DNA of 64,000 bases from Gnomoniopsis sp. IMI 355080. Its lineage: Eukaryota > Ascomycota > Sordariomycetes > Diaporthales > Gnomoniaceae. Below, piece after piece: positions 31,997 through 43,458 of this stretch (position 1 is its first letter; each line of letters starts with the position of its first letter). The translations under genes and the position numbers were made by a program. The stretch is taken from contig JAPEVC010000118.1 of assembly GCA_027946555.1 (NCBI GenBank), positions 49,539 through 113,538 of the forward strand, written 5' to 3'. A model generated the notes under the pieces. It was not told the origin of the DNA. It did no database searches and saw only the letters and a program-made list of their open reading frames with translations.

Positions 31997-32557
31997 TTAG
32001 CGACGGCTGCTCATATGGTGTCTACTGCTGTCCCGAGTCACCACATACTCAGGTGCTGTGACAGCACCACTGGTTTTTTTGCCGTCCGGTGAGACGGAAG
32101 ATGCACGTCCCTTGCCCTTCTCTTTTCTTCGTGCTTCCTCCTTTTCGCGTCTGTCTCTCCTTGCGCGCCTCTCATCTCTCGCGTTCTGTTTCTGCTGCTT
32201 TAGCGCCGCAGCACGCTTCTCCTCTTCCCTCATCGTCTGTGCCTCCTCCGACTTCATATCTTGCTCCTCGCTCTTGCTCAGCAGCGAGACTCTAACTGGG
32301 TGGGGCTTGTCCATCTGAGACGCGGCTGAGGCGGCGGGTCTGGGCTTTGAGATGTGGGGACGCAGGTAGTCAGCGTCTTTCGCCGGGTCGAAGCCTTTGT
32401 GTGGAATATTGCCAGTTTTGAGCTTCTCTTCGTCAGACAGAGGGCCCCTGGCGCGTCTAATACACCAAACAAGGGCCCAGGCGGGTATCCATGCCAAGAA
32501 GAGCGCGGAGATGACGATGAGGCCCGGGATCATGATCGCGTGGTTGAGCGCAGGCAT
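31997..32557 (-). CDS. Single-TM protein with long charged tail, unknown function
   Basis: Single exon, 186 aa, true ATG at 32557. A hydrophobic segment near the N-terminus (IPGLIVISALFLAWIPAWALVW, about residues 10-31) is followed by CIRRAR, giving an N-out/C-in anchor. Residues ~85-155 are almost wholly charged (KSEEQDMKSEEAQTMREEEK, then many KR/RE pairs), predicted as a single alpha-helix or coiled coil. The tail is Ser/Arg-rich. No enzymatic motif is present. Small anchors of this type often tether complexes to the ER or plasma membrane, which is inference. No close family recognised. Confidence 0.65.
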   Translation of the reverse strand: MPALNHAIMIPGLIVISALFLAWIPAWALVWCIRRARGPLSDEEKLKTGNIPHKGFDPAKDADYLRPHISKPRPAASAASQMDKPHPVRVSLLSKSEEQDMKSEEAQTMREEEKRAAALKQQKQNARDERRARRDRREKEEARRKEKGKGRASSVSPDGKKTSGAVTAPEYVVTRDSSRHHMSSRR

Positions 32558-33599
32558 TGTGGCGGATTCGGTTGTGGGCGATGCTGACTGAGGTGGTTTT
32601 TTTGTGAGGGTAATGATCCGTGGCGTCTTTGTTGATGCGAAGTATGGAAATTGTGGTTGAATAGACTGCGTCTTGTGTTCTCGAAAATAGTAAAATATCG
32701 ATGCGTGGTAAAGGCCGGACCGTGTGCCAGTCGATGTTTACGGTACCGAGGGAAACACAATGATCGGTTGTAGCCAGCCTCCAAAATCGTATTATGAGGA
32801 TCTGGCTTTCCTTCATGTGACCGTCTTTTCCATGTGACAGTCTTGAGGACCTTAAGATCTAGTGTGACGCCGGTCAAGCACTATCGTGGGCCAGTCCCAA
32901 GGCTAGCAGCTAAGACTCTCCGCCTCCAAAGAGACGATGACATCCGTCTTTGTTTATAAGGCGCGGATAGATTCGGACGCAGTTTCGCACGGCAAGTAAT
33001 TCTGTCTTGCATTCCTGAGCTGTCTCTCGGTCACGCCTGGCAGAAAACAACCCCACAGCCGTTCTTGCCTGTGTAGCGCTCCAGTAGACAACAATGAAGT
33101 GAGCGTAAAACTTCTTTGTGGGCATCTATTTCTCATGTTTATAGAGTACAATACCTGGGAAGCTTTATATATGATCAAAGAATGGAAATCTGAGGATCGA
33201 CAAAGGCTCACGTTCTCGCAGCAATAGGCAGAAGAGGCTGTTCGTAAGGGCATACACACATTTGATAGCACAGCGGTGTTGGTCAACAAATATCTCAAAC
33301 GGTAGACCTCGGGAGGAAGAGATTACGCCGGTGGGCTCAGTCTTGCTGAAGATGAGGAGCCTTCAAATCAAATTGAACTACTTTCTTGTCCACCTCACCA
33401 TCTGACGAGATTACTGCCCCAGACTACCAATCTTGTCCCATTCGTTGTGCATCCTCGTCAAGTCCTTCAAAAGTCGATCATCCTGCCATCAAAGATAGAG
33501 ACTAGGAATCAAGTACAGAAAAGTATAGAGCACTCCATTAGTTGCCACCCAGATAACACGCCCACTCCCATCAGTCAGGTTGTTATCATCCCCAATACT
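32558..33599. other. Intergenic, 1 kb
   Basis: Upstream of the single-TM gene and downstream of the surface protein gene. Short minus-strand frames at 32910-33298 are not supported. Confidence 0.55.
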
Positions 33600-34682
33600 T
33601 TAGACCGCAGAGAGAAATCCACCAGCTGAGTAGCCAGCGCGAAAGCTGTCCATCTCGTAGCTCTCGTAGGTTCTCGTACCTCCGAGCGGGACAGGTCCCC
33701 TACCACCCGCGTTGGCGGACATTTGGCCAGGCCTGACACCGTAGGCCTCAATGATAGTGTCGCTGCTGGTATTGCTGATGCCGGCGCTTCCTGCGGTAAG
33801 GGTGGTCGCGGCGCTCTCACAGCGCAGGCGACCCTCCATAGCGGGCGCTTGGTTCTTAGCACGGCGCCAGAACCAAAGTCTCTGCCTCACTCTGGAGCTA
33901 CAGCATGCCGCAGCCACGAGCACAGCCAGTAGTAAACCACACGGTACTCCCAAAACGACACCAATGACAAGCGCGTTGTGGGTGGCAGGAGCTGGTGTCA
34001 CTGCCTGAGCTGTAGGCGTGACTGAGCTTGAGGTCATGGATGCAGCTTGGGGGTTCGAAACAGTTGGGTCGGGATTTAGGACGGGCATCGAAAGGGCCTG
34101 GAACTCGCTAGGTACGGACGTATTGCCAGAGCGAATCTCCTGGGCATTCCTCGTCAGGAGTCCCTTTGCTGAGCTGCCCTGCTCTGATGGGGCAGTATCA
34201 GTGGCCACTAAAACAAAGTGTGAGCAAACATCATCACTGGGAAAGACAGGGAAAGGGGACTTGGTCTTACTGGAAGTGTGTGAGATCTCCAAGGATTTGT
34301 AAGTAAGCTTGCCATCCAGAGAGGAGGCTGAAGAGCTTGTCTGGGTAGTGTTGAAGTGACTGGAAGGCACCTGAGCTGTCAAATCAAGCTGAGCATCCTG
34401 CTGAAGTTGACAGGGGGATGCGATCTTGATGGCAGTGACTGTTTGTTTCAACCATTCTGAGGATGAGGCCGTGGTGATGGTACCCATAGAGGTAACAGTT
34501 TCCTTGTACAGATGAGTGATGTTCACCGGACGACATATGATCTGATAAGAGGAAGAGGTTGACTTGTTCATGGAGTATCCCATGTTGCTCATGCTGCTCT
34601 TGTTTCCATCAGCAGCACAGGCCAAGAGACCTCGAGCCAGCCAGATGGCAAAAAGCAGGATCAATCCAATGGAAGCCTTCAT
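33600..34682 (-). CDS. Ser/Thr-rich type I surface protein, sensor-like
   Basis: The open frame is 360 codons. A GTAAGA donor at 34270 and TTTTAG acceptor at 34208 mark a likely 63-nt in-frame intron; splicing gives 339 aa. A signal peptide (MKASIGLILLFAIWLARGLLACA) precedes a Ser/Thr-rich, Asn-glycosylation-prone ectodomain with few Cys, then a TM helix (LVIGVVLGVPCGLLLAVLVAAACC) and a basic cytosolic RVRQRLWFWRR. The ~85-residue tail ends in a Gly/Tyr-rich stretch (ESYEMDSFRAGYSAGGFL). This is the layout of fungal cell-wall stress sensors and mucins (Wsc, Mid2), but no WSC domain is present. It is probably O-mannosylated and at the plasma membrane. Function inferred from layout only. Confidence 0.75.
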   Translation of the reverse strand: MKASIGLILLFAIWLARGLLACAADGNKSSMSNMGYSMNKSTSSSYQIICRPVNITHLYKETVTSMGTITTASSSEWLKQTVTAIKIASPCQLQQDAQLDLTAQVPSSHFNTTQTSSSASSLDGKLTYKSLEISHTSSKTKSPFPVFPSDDVCSHFVLVATDTAPSEQGSSAKGLLTRNAQEIRSGNTSVPSEFQALSMPVLNPDPTVSNPQAASMTSSSVTPTAQAVTPAPATHNALVIGVVLGVPCGLLLAVLVAAACCSSRVRQRLWFWRRAKNQAPAMEGRLRCESAATTLTAGSAGISNTSSDTIIEAYGVRPGQMSANAGGRGPVPLGGTRTYESYEMDSFRAGYSAGGFLSAV

Positions 34683-35653
34683 CTTGAGGGTGTGGAGAGG
34701 AGAGACAGGTTTGAAGAGAAAAGCGGGCTGCGAAAGAGTTGTGTTCTTCTGTGATCAATGAGACAACTGTAGTGCTTGATGAATAAGTCTGAGACTGTGG
34801 CATAAATTATGGAAGGAAGCAGACGGGATTCAGGTGCCACAGAGGATGAAGAAGAGAAGAGCAAGTGTAATAAAGAGAGACATTCCGGAGCTCTCAATCA
34901 AACGGGTCCAGAGGTTGATGACAGGGTGCTTCGCTGTAGGAAATCTTGATGTGGGGCGTCCTGCTCATCGATGGAAGCTTTCTGTGTTCTCAGTTCAATC
35001 AAGAGCATATGTGACAATTTGAAAAGCACGATGAGTTCACAGTGTGGGCAAAATGGAAGAGGCCTATTAGACAGCTTTGATATACCAAGCCCAGCAGAGA
35101 GGCACTAAAGATCCTCTTTAGGGGAACTCCTGGACCAAGGTGTTACTGCTATGGAAATTTGGTGATCAAGACAGTGTTGGTGGTCTTCAAATATTCTAGG
35201 CTGTTGGGTTACACCCTTCCATACAGGTTTGAGGAGTGTTGGGAGACGAATGGCAGCCTTAAGTGGCACATTTGTAAACGAAGACCTCCGGGTAGCTTGG
35301 ATGTTGATAAGAGACCTCGGGGCTTTTCAGAAATCCAATCGCCTAAGAGCATAAGTCATCATTAGTTATGAACTTTGCTTTTTGGTTCACTGAAAGGAGT
35401 TGACATTTGTTAACCTGGTATGCTAACGATACCTGAGTATTACCAAAGCTCATAATTAGTCGGTTTGTTAGCATGGAAAAGCTTTTGTTCACATTACATA
35501 CCTACCTAGGTGTTACACATATCAGCTTTACTGCATGCCCTCAAGTATTGTTGAAAGCTTTGGAAAAATTCTTTTTATGATGTCTGGGACAATGTGAAAT
35601 GGACAATCAACCCCCTGATATGACATTGTGATCTTGTCAACCATTATACGTAT
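34683..35653. other. Intergenic, 1 kb
   Basis: AT-rich. A near copy of the recurrent palindrome (TACCTAGGTG) is at 35513-35522. No gene seen. Confidence 0.6.
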
Positions 35654-36525
35654 TCAATATACAACAAACAACCTGACCTCGATACTCTCTCTAGGCTCCT
35701 TAGGGGCTTCTCCGGGCAATTGAAATGAGGTATGTCCTATGACTTGAGCTCCATCTGAGTCATGTTGCAGGAAGAGTAGAACTTCTTCCGGAGTCTGCTT
35801 GTCCATAAACCACCATTCGTGCTGCCGCTTAGGATCCTGAGGTCTTTGCAGCCAGAATCCCTCCGTACCGGGCCCAACTTCAGGCTGAGGAACGACAAGA
35901 TAATCCTCCCAAGCCATGGAAGCGGTGTGAGCCACTGTCACAGGGCTCTTCTGAATCAGCTTGAGCGGCCTCCACGCGTTGACCATTTGCCAGTGTTTGC
36001 CGTTCTCAGTCACGTCCTTGAGCATGTCTGGAGCGTCCCAGCTCATGAGTATGGGCGCAAATTTGGAGGTAACGTCGACATGTGGCCTTCTGGCTGGGCA
36101 TCGATGCTTGCGCGTATAGCCCATACCGGTCTCGTAATTTGTGTTGCGAACCACATGATGAAAGGCTTTCACCTCAGAGGCACCGAGTCTGGGCTTGTCA
36201 ACATATAATCGACTGGTTATTAGCGAGAGAAGACGTACTTGGCTTTCACCAGTTCTTCAAGCTTCGGAAAGTATTTTGCCTTCACCTGATCAGGGTCCGA
36301 GTAATCGATTACTGGCGGTTCGTCGAGTCGGGCATATTCAAAGCCTGAGGAGGCGATTGAGAACTTCTGGTTCGCTACTCGGACATTTCGAACTGTGCTC
36401 GGCTGCATGTCCATGAACTCTTCTTCCCAGGAAAACATTTGGGCGTGGTTGGGAAGCTCTCCATCGCTATTCCTTTTGACATATGGAATTTCCACATCAA
36501 CCGACTCAATAATATCGACCGTCAT
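35654..36525 (-). CDS. AsaB/CmcJ-like (GA4-desaturase-type) putative 2-oxoglutarate oxygenase
   Basis: Exons 36525-36239 and 36188-35654 flank a 50-nt intron (GTACGT...CCCAG). Splicing gives LVKAKLGASEVKAFHHVVRN and a 273-aa protein, a typical length for the family. Landmarks: VKAFHHVVRN, then ARRPHVDVTSK with an HxD pair that would be the iron site, VNAWRPLKLIQKSPVTVA, EWWFMDKQTPEEVLLFLQHDSD, and PRESIEVR near the end. Family members hydroxylate or desaturate small molecules in fungal secondary metabolism (AsaB in aspergillic acid-type pathways, CmcJ relatives in cephamycin) or gibberellin-type routes. Here it lies near a sulfotransferase-like gene and an FAD monooxygenase. The ~40-residue stretch after the HxD motif differs from family members I recall. 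Confidence 0.8.
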
Positions 36526-37821
36526 CCTGCGAGCGGAGCTTCTGATAGACAGGTATGCTCAAGGGGACTTTGGGTATCTTGCGCGAGGAACGAATGACTG
36601 TGGAACTTGGCAATTTACTATCATTGTTTGTAAATGGGATGTCGAACCTTTCTAGGCTGGTGGGGTTTTTCCACCTTTATGGTGTTAGCTTAGACATGGG
36701 TTAAGCGATATCTCGTCCTTGGCTGATGTTCGAGTCAGACTCGGAGTCAGAGTCAGAACAATCACGGAATCTTGGAATTCTACTCAAAGGTAAGGAGAAC
36801 TCCGTATCTAGCTCCAATGTAAGTATTGTATAGAGGTGTGAATGGCGCCATTAGGCCCACTATAAATGCCTGTGATGATGAGGAACCAACACAAGTCTTA
36901 CACATGGTAAGACCAAAACTCTCTCCAAATTCGATACGACACACACTAAGTTCTTCTCTCTGACTCCCGTATCGCTTTGCTGACATTTCACTCCATTGTC
37001 AATCTTTATACGTGCGCTTTACGGTGCGTCAAGTCGTCGACTTGCGCTCAAACCTACCAGAGCTCAACAACGAGAGTATCTTATCAAGAGCTGATACACC
37101 CATGCTGGATATGAGGAAACGCCCTCGAGGTAGCGTTGTCTATGAACCAATGTAGAATGGCATGACCAAGCATTCACCCCAGGCCAGGGAATGATAGACG
37201 CAATATCGTGCGTATCCCAACAAGGGGGGCGAACTCGGGGTGAAAGGCGTCTCATGGAGAACGAACTCACAATTGACACGATTACGTTACCTAAGAATAA
37301 TCGACCGAGCATAGGATAATTCGAAACTTTGGACTTCATTAATTCCAGAGACATGTAGCCAATGGTTCCCTGAGGCTTTGGCCTTACAGCGAGTAAAATT
37401 TCGGAAGGATCGGTAGCTGATAATTCAGAAGGCGATATACTGTGTGCTCCCAGTCAACATACATCGTGGCTTAATTAGCAGAGCGCGTATAAACGCGATT
37501 GTGAGCTCGTTCTCCCTCTTCGTAAAAATAAGGAGCCGCATAAATTATGTACGTACATGAAATTAGAGTCTGAAGATAAGGCGCACCAAACGATTGCACG
37601 ATAGCGTGGAGCTTTCCCTAGTGGGCGAGTCAGTCGCTGCTACACACGCGTGATATCAACTTCTCGGATCAATTTTTCCGTCAAGACCATGTTAAGAATA
37701 CGTTCGATCGAGTTTAATTCCTGCTGCCAGTGCTGTTCCCAACGCGGCGAAGGTTTTGCCGTTTTTCGTGGTTGAGAACAGGCTTCCCGATCTTTGTCCA
37801 TTCACCACTCGCAAGATCACA
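36526..37821. other. Intergenic, 1.3 kb
   Basis: Divergent promoter region between the AsaB-like and sulfotransferase-like genes, suitable for shared control. It includes a short repeat of GAGTCAGA/GACTCGGA around 36730-36755. No gene seen. Confidence 0.55.
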
Positions 37822-38838
37822 ATGTCGAGCGTACTAGACAAGCTTCCTGCACCTCAGACCATCCGTCCATTGAGGGTTATAGGTCTGGGCGCGAGTCGGC
37901 AAGTTCTCATTTCGAGGTGCCGAGAAGCTAGCCCGGGAAACTGACAATATCAAGGTAGAACGGGAACAATTGGACTTTTTCAGTCTCTGAAGGTACTTGG
38001 ATACCGCCCTTTCCATATCACAGAGCTGCTTCCCCATGGCACGAAGGAGATGCACGCCTTGGGGGATGCCATGATTGCAAGTGATACTTCTCAGCCTTGG
38101 ACTCGGGAGAAGTTCGATAAGTTGTTTGGAGACTATGATGTATGTTTCAACATTTCTCTCTCTACTATCCATATGAGTAGAATTGTTTCAGCATCTAATT
38201 TCTAGTAGTGCTTGGTAGAATGCCCTTGTTATTTTGGGACAGCTGGCCTGGAAATGTTTGTGGCCGATCCAAACATAAAGTTCATTTTGACCACACGAAG
38301 CCCGCAATCATTTTCGAAGTCTCTTAGCTCTACCCTGGGAAGATACTATGCCAAGCTTGGAGAATACCCACTCGTCGCAGCACGATACATGGATGAGTTT
38401 GTTTGGGAGCTCGAGCGAATGTTTGGGCTCATGTGGAACAGGTGGTCAGACGGTCTACATCCCAATCATCCAGAAGCTCGCGCCGCATTAGAGAAGAACT
38501 TGGTGATCTAGTAAGTGAATATGATCCCTTCGCTCTGTTTGGAAACAAGACTAAACGTTTCCCCTAATAGTGAAGATACTGTCAAAGCTCTTGTACCTCC
38601 TGAAAGATTGTTGATCCTGGATCTTGAAAAGGGCTTTGGCTTCAAGGAAATTTGCGAGCACCTGGACTGTCCGGTGCCCGACGAAGAGTATCCACGATCG
38701 AATGCTCTAGCCGAGTTCAACGCCGCTGCCGAATACATCTTGGCACCGGCCGTTAGGAAGACCAAATTGATCGTGTCGACCACTGCCGTTGGCATATCGG
38801 CCGTCGTTTTGGCATTGTTACTCCGAAGACATAGGTAG
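37822..38838 (+). CDS. Tail-anchored fungal sulfotransferase-like P-loop protein
   Basis: Hand-built four-exon model: 37822-37898, 37959-38139, 38209-38510, 38571-38838; introns of 60, 69 and 60 nt. The first intron begins GCAAGT, so it is a GC-AG intron; using it rebuilds LGASRTGTIGLFQSLKVLGY, the PAPS 5'-phosphosulfate loop of the Sulfotransfer_4 family. The protein is 275 aa. Further motifs: CPCYFGTAGLEMF, then KFILTTRSPQSFSKSLS (3'-phosphate-binding Arg/Ser region), and PPERLLILDLEKGFGFKEIC. The C-terminus ends in a TM helix (LIVSTTAVGISAVVLALLLRRHR), a tail-anchor arrangement common in this family. Such genes are often misannotated as NAD-dependent epimerases. Acceptor unknown; it could sulfate a local metabolite. 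Confidence 0.85.
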
Positions 38839-40173
38839 ATCCAACAGCAAGTTGCACTACTCTAACACAGAGCTGCTGAGATTTTCACGAATAAGATTTG
38901 CTTGGGGAGAAATCGGCATATAGAACAGGAGTTCTGGTTGCGGTTAAAAGGCAGGCCTTAAGCTCTCACTGGGAGAGTCTCAATCAAATACTAAACACGG
39001 CTTATTTGGAAGTCAGGAGCTTTCTGATGGGCATGCACGCATGTGTTCATTGTGACATCTTCCTGTTCCCATTCCCACAGACCCCACCGTCAACGATCGC
39101 TGTCCAAGCTTGAACAAAGCCCATCAACATACCTTCATTTGATCTCATAAGCAGATAAGCAGACCTTTCTCCTCCCGGGCCAGAGTTGCTAGAGCCTCAC
39201 TAACAGCCTCTCCAAAATAAGTATGCACGTTCCACTCAATCTGCTATCCGTGGGCCTACGTGAACTTTGGGACGGCTAGCAGATTGACATACTTATTTAC
39301 TCTATATACTGGGCTGTGGCGATTATTAACAATATATTGGGTTATGGCGATGGAATATGCAAAGGAAACCAGCTTCGTGGAGGGCTGGTCCGGAAGCCCG
39401 AAGGCGCCAGAAAGGAGCAGTCACGACATTCGACCTCCTGACCAATCCGCGCACGAGAAACTCTGCACAATCAAGGACATAAGAGAACGCTTCACCGAGG
39501 GCTGATCCGGAAGCGCGCAGCCCTCCACGAAGCTGAACAAGCAATTCTTCCACCTACGGGAGGCGCCATGGTCCTTCCAGCAGGAACCAACCGGACCTGA
39601 AGGCCCGGGCCTCGAAGGTTCGATCAGCCATATCGAGAAAAGATCGGGCCATAATACGCCCATATCGTCTTGGAGGCGCACCATCGGCAAGTCAACTCGA
39701 CATGCGAGGCTCTTGCATATGTGCCCGGCTGCTTTTGGCAGTTGTTTGACTCGGGAAGCACGCAGATCGTGATCAACTTCTTCTGGTTCTTCCCCCCAAT
39801 CCCCACTCAATTGCCACCCCGAGATTGAAATCATGCTTCCATGTCTTCAGGGTGATTCACCGCAAGAACCTGGAATTCTTTCAAAAGTATTGGTACTTTG
39901 CATGCTGCATTAGGGGCCGTTTGCGGAGGGTAAGACGGAGCGAGCTGCACTGAGTGAATATACGAATCTGACACTAGAAACGATAGGACACAAATCACTG
40001 CAATCTTTCAAGACTCTTGGGTCTATCGAGGCGATATATGGGCGTCTTGCGGTCCGGGACACGTATTTCTTGGAAAATTTCATCGCCAGCCATCCAAAGG
40101 GCAGAGTGCTCCTTGCCCAGGTGATCTTCCAACACGCCAAACACAGCGGACAGGGCTCCCACAAGCGATCACT
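38839..40173. other. Intergenic, 1.3 kb, with nested repeats
   Basis: Contains an 18-bp perfect inverted repeat with a related direct repeat at 39370-39535. No convincing gene; 60-140-codon frames on the minus strand cover the repeat and share a GxLPDQPSxK phrase only because of it. Confidence 0.6.
39370..39535. repeat. Nested 18-bp inverted and direct repeats
   Basis: Left arm 39370-39387 (cagcttcgtggagggctg) is perfectly complementary to 39518-39535. A direct repeat, gagggctgRtccggaagc, occurs at 39380-39397 and 39497-39514 with one mismatch. The second direct copy can also pair locally with 39518-39525, giving two mutually exclusive hairpins. It could be a small transposon remnant or a regulatory fold. 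Confidence 0.8.
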
Positions 40174-41611
40174 ATGGAGAGCAGCGCAACTCTTAATACT
40201 TTCAGAGTCATTATCGCCGGTGGCGCCGTCGCAGGACTGACACTGGCTAATGCTCTGGACAGAGCTGGGATCGACTTCGTTCTCTTAGAAAAGCGAGATG
40301 TCGCCCCGAACGTGGGTCAATCCATTCTAGTCTTGCCTTGCACCGCGCTCGTATTCGAGCAACTCGGACTCAACAAAACACTGGATGAAGTATGTGTTCC
40401 TTTGAGAATGCGAGAGCATTGGGACTCAAGAATGAAGAAGTTCTGTGCATCGGATGAGCTCTGGCTTCTTTACCAAAAGTAAGGATCTTCTCAGTATCCC
40501 AGTTTTGTCGAAGTATTCAAATGGAAAAAATTGGGCAGCTGACGTGCTCCTGTCTAGGGCTAAGCGTCCAGCACGCTTCATCGATAGATATCGCTTCCTA
40601 AAGTCGATGTATGATGGCATCAAGGACAAGTCCAAGATACGCAGTCGAGAGGGCCTGGTGTCATTTATCGAGACCCCGGACGGGGTGACGGTGCGCACCG
40701 ACAAGGATAATGTGTACGAAGGCAGTATTCTCATCGGCGCAGATGGCGTTCACAGCGAGGTTCGCAATCAGATAGCTGCCCTGATCGCTGGACACGATCC
40801 GAAGTCCGCCCATATCCTCACCAAGGGCTTCAAGACACGCTACGCATGCCTGACTGCAACGTCATGGAACCATTTTGCAGACGACCCCAGGCGCCAACTT
40901 TTAGCCGATGGAATTGTCAACAACAGCTATCACGAGAAGGAAAGAATCGGTGGAATCAGCAGTCCAGGCGTCCCTGCACGTGAGGGTCAGCCTGGCCAAC
41001 TCTTTTGGTCGGCTTACATTCCTCTTGACGTTCTTGGCAAACAGCCTTGTGCGGAATATCCCAGCCCTCGCTTTAATCAGTCTGATCTCGACACTTTCAT
41101 AAAAAAGTATGGACATCTGAAATTATGCCCTGACTATACCTTCAACGATTGTTATCGAACTCTCATCGGGGCTAGCATAATTTGTATGGAGGAGAATGTG
41201 CTACCAACTCGTTGGAACTCTGGTGGCCGTGTCATGCTCTTGGGCGATGCTGTACACAAAGCCACGGCAAACCTTGGAATGGGGGGCAATTTGTGTGTCG
41301 ACGCTGTTTGTCGCCTCATGAACGGACTTTTGCCTCTGCTGCAGCGCACCGGCGATGCTCCATCGACCCAACAGCTGACCAAGCTGTTTGATGGTTGTGA
41401 GAGACAAGGACGGTCCAGAGCAAAATTTGTCTACTATGCTTCCTCATTCTTCTGCGGGTTTGAGACAATGAGCTCATGGTACGCTCACATTGTTAAGTGG
41501 ACTTTTCCTCTCATCCCGTCGAGTCTGAAGATGCAGGTCTTCGCCATCTTTGACGGAGGGGCACCAAAGCTGGACTTTTTACCTGTTCCGAAAGCAGAGT
41601 TCAAAGAGTGA
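40174..41611 (+). CDS. FAD-dependent monooxygenase (PaxM/aromatic hydroxylase type)
   Basis: Exons 40174-40478 and 40558-41611 flank a 79-nt intron (GTAAGG, CTGAC branch, TCTAG). Splicing gives ELWLLYQKAKRPARFIDRYR and a 452-aa protein, the usual length. The FAD site starts at residues 12-21 (VIIAGGAVAG) with the acid LLEKR at the end of strand 2. The DG motif is GADGVHSEVR and the GD motif is GRVMLLGDAVHKATANLGMG. Group A flavin monooxygenases hydroxylate or epoxidise aromatic and isoprenoid substrates; the YRFLKSMYDGIKDKSKI region recalls the meroterpenoid/indole-diterpene epoxidases. The C-terminus ends soon after the FAD domain with moderately hydrophobic helices (FVYYASSFFCGF). With the two upstream oxygen- and sulfo-transfer genes it could act on the same product. 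Confidence 0.9.
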
Positions 41612-43458
41612 GAGGTGCATTCGGAATATGAACCAGAACTAACTCGAGCAATAACAAAAAAAAGGATGGTTTTTTCGAGGACACTTCGGCTGGGTAAGTT
41701 GGTGGGCTTTTGAGTCCTGGAATGATCACAGTCTGCGTTGTGTAACATTCTCCTACTAAAGTGTAATACACTGGACTGGATGACGCAGAAATCGGATGCC
41801 CGGAAGCAGGTTGACCCACTGATCTGTATACCTAGGTACTTATTCTCATTACTCGCTCTGGCAACCTTATGCAGGTCCGGAACTTAGAAGAGCCCACTTG
41901 GTCATTCACCCGTCGACCGACTTTCGTGTACTATGTGGCATCGATCCAATGATGCAAGATGTTGAAAACCTCATGTTGAACAGGCAATAAGTTCCAAGGC
42001 AATATACTCCAGCAGGTTTCCCATCTCTTCAATAATTTATAAAACCGAGTCGTACTTGGTCTTCGCTGCCCTTATTAATGATTGGAATGGAAAGTCTTGA
42101 GTCACCTATTGGTGAGCTCACTCCATTCACAAATAGAGCCTGACGGTCTTCATCAAGCTACCCTCTGCAAACGTGAACTCGATAGATCATTTATTATACG
42201 ACAAACCGAAAGCGAAGGCTGCATGTCCGAACACTCTTGAGCCTATCACTCTACACACTGTAGATGATCAACGACATGCGAGACAACCTTGGAACCCGTG
42301 AGAGGGTTGGGTTGCAAGATGCCCAAAATTGTCCAGACCCTAAAACGCCACATGCCACATACGAATATCATTGGATTTCGAGTAAGACCATACTCGTAGT
42401 ATCGGGTAATAAATGTCTCTCCAATCAGGGCTGGCAATTATTCCTGTTCTGTAGCGCGTTGGGCCCCAGGGTCTCTCTCTACGCAGTATTGGCCCCCCCC
42501 CATCCGGAATCCCGGCTCCTCTACCGGGGTCTTCTTTCTTCCGGGGTACGCTCAGCTATAAAAGACTGGTTTATTTCGTTGCTTTTTAGGCCAAGATCTT
42601 TGGTAGCGACTTGCGCATGCGCCGTGGTATTCTAGTCCCGATCTGGAGATCCACACGCTGCTATAGCAGAGCAGGGCATCCCCTTGCTGGTCGGGCAGCG
42701 TGGTGAGCTACCTAAGCATCACTAGCTGACACCATTGGGCAACTTTGTAGGGCAAGCCATGCCAAGGGAAGGATGGTATTGATGTCTCACGGCCGAAATC
42801 CTTATACTAGTGACTCCATAAGTCAGCTAGGTTCAAGGTTGCCCCAAACATATCAGGCTTCCATGTGCGAATCTGGCTGAACTTCCGTGGTCACGGGTCC
42901 TGCTCCATTATATAGGATTTGACCCAAACACCCCTCAGCATGTAAGCAGGACAAGAATTCACATTGAAACTGCTCGAGTGAACGTTGAAAATGGTAACAC
43001 GACCACTAAGCATTTAATTGTGCGCATGTCGACGCCTGCGCTGCCAGTGCGGACGGCTTACAAGAATTCAAGTTCATGTCGAAGTCTTCCTAAATTACAA
43101 TCAAGGCCGAGGGACTAAGTTTCTGATCAAAATTCGAAACGTAATAAACCTGACCTGTGCAGATTCGTCGCCTCATTTCTTTCTTGTCCCGATAAGCTTC
43201 TTCGGGAAGCAATCATTCTTTCTGACATTCAGGGAAGAGCCTTGGTTGCATCGCTTCGACAACGCCTAATGGTCTGACAGAAGATCCACGGCACTTATGT
43301 ACGACATCGGGAAGCTATATCAAAAGTGGCTGATATTCCTCGTGGCCTTCCCGCCTCTATTCGTCGCCTAGCCTGATATCTACCTATCCATCGAACATTT
43401 ACGTTACTCGATCAGCACGAGCTTGGGCCTCTCGAGGCCAGCATACTTTCTCTAAAGC
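41612..43458. other. Intergenic, 1.85 kb
   Basis: AT-rich, gene-poor. TACCTAGGTA palindrome at 41829-41838. Short frames at 42246-42635 and 43018-43269 have no recognisable features. Confidence 0.6.
41829..41838. repeat. TACCTAGGTA palindrome, copy 3
   Basis: Perfect palindrome in gene-poor DNA, ~220 bp after the monooxygenase stop. Confidence 0.9.

Noticed and set aside
37460..37510. tRNA-like sequence (TTAGCAGAGCGCG, A-box-like)
   Set aside because: No matching B box or acceptor stem could be found at the right spacing, so it is not a tRNA call.
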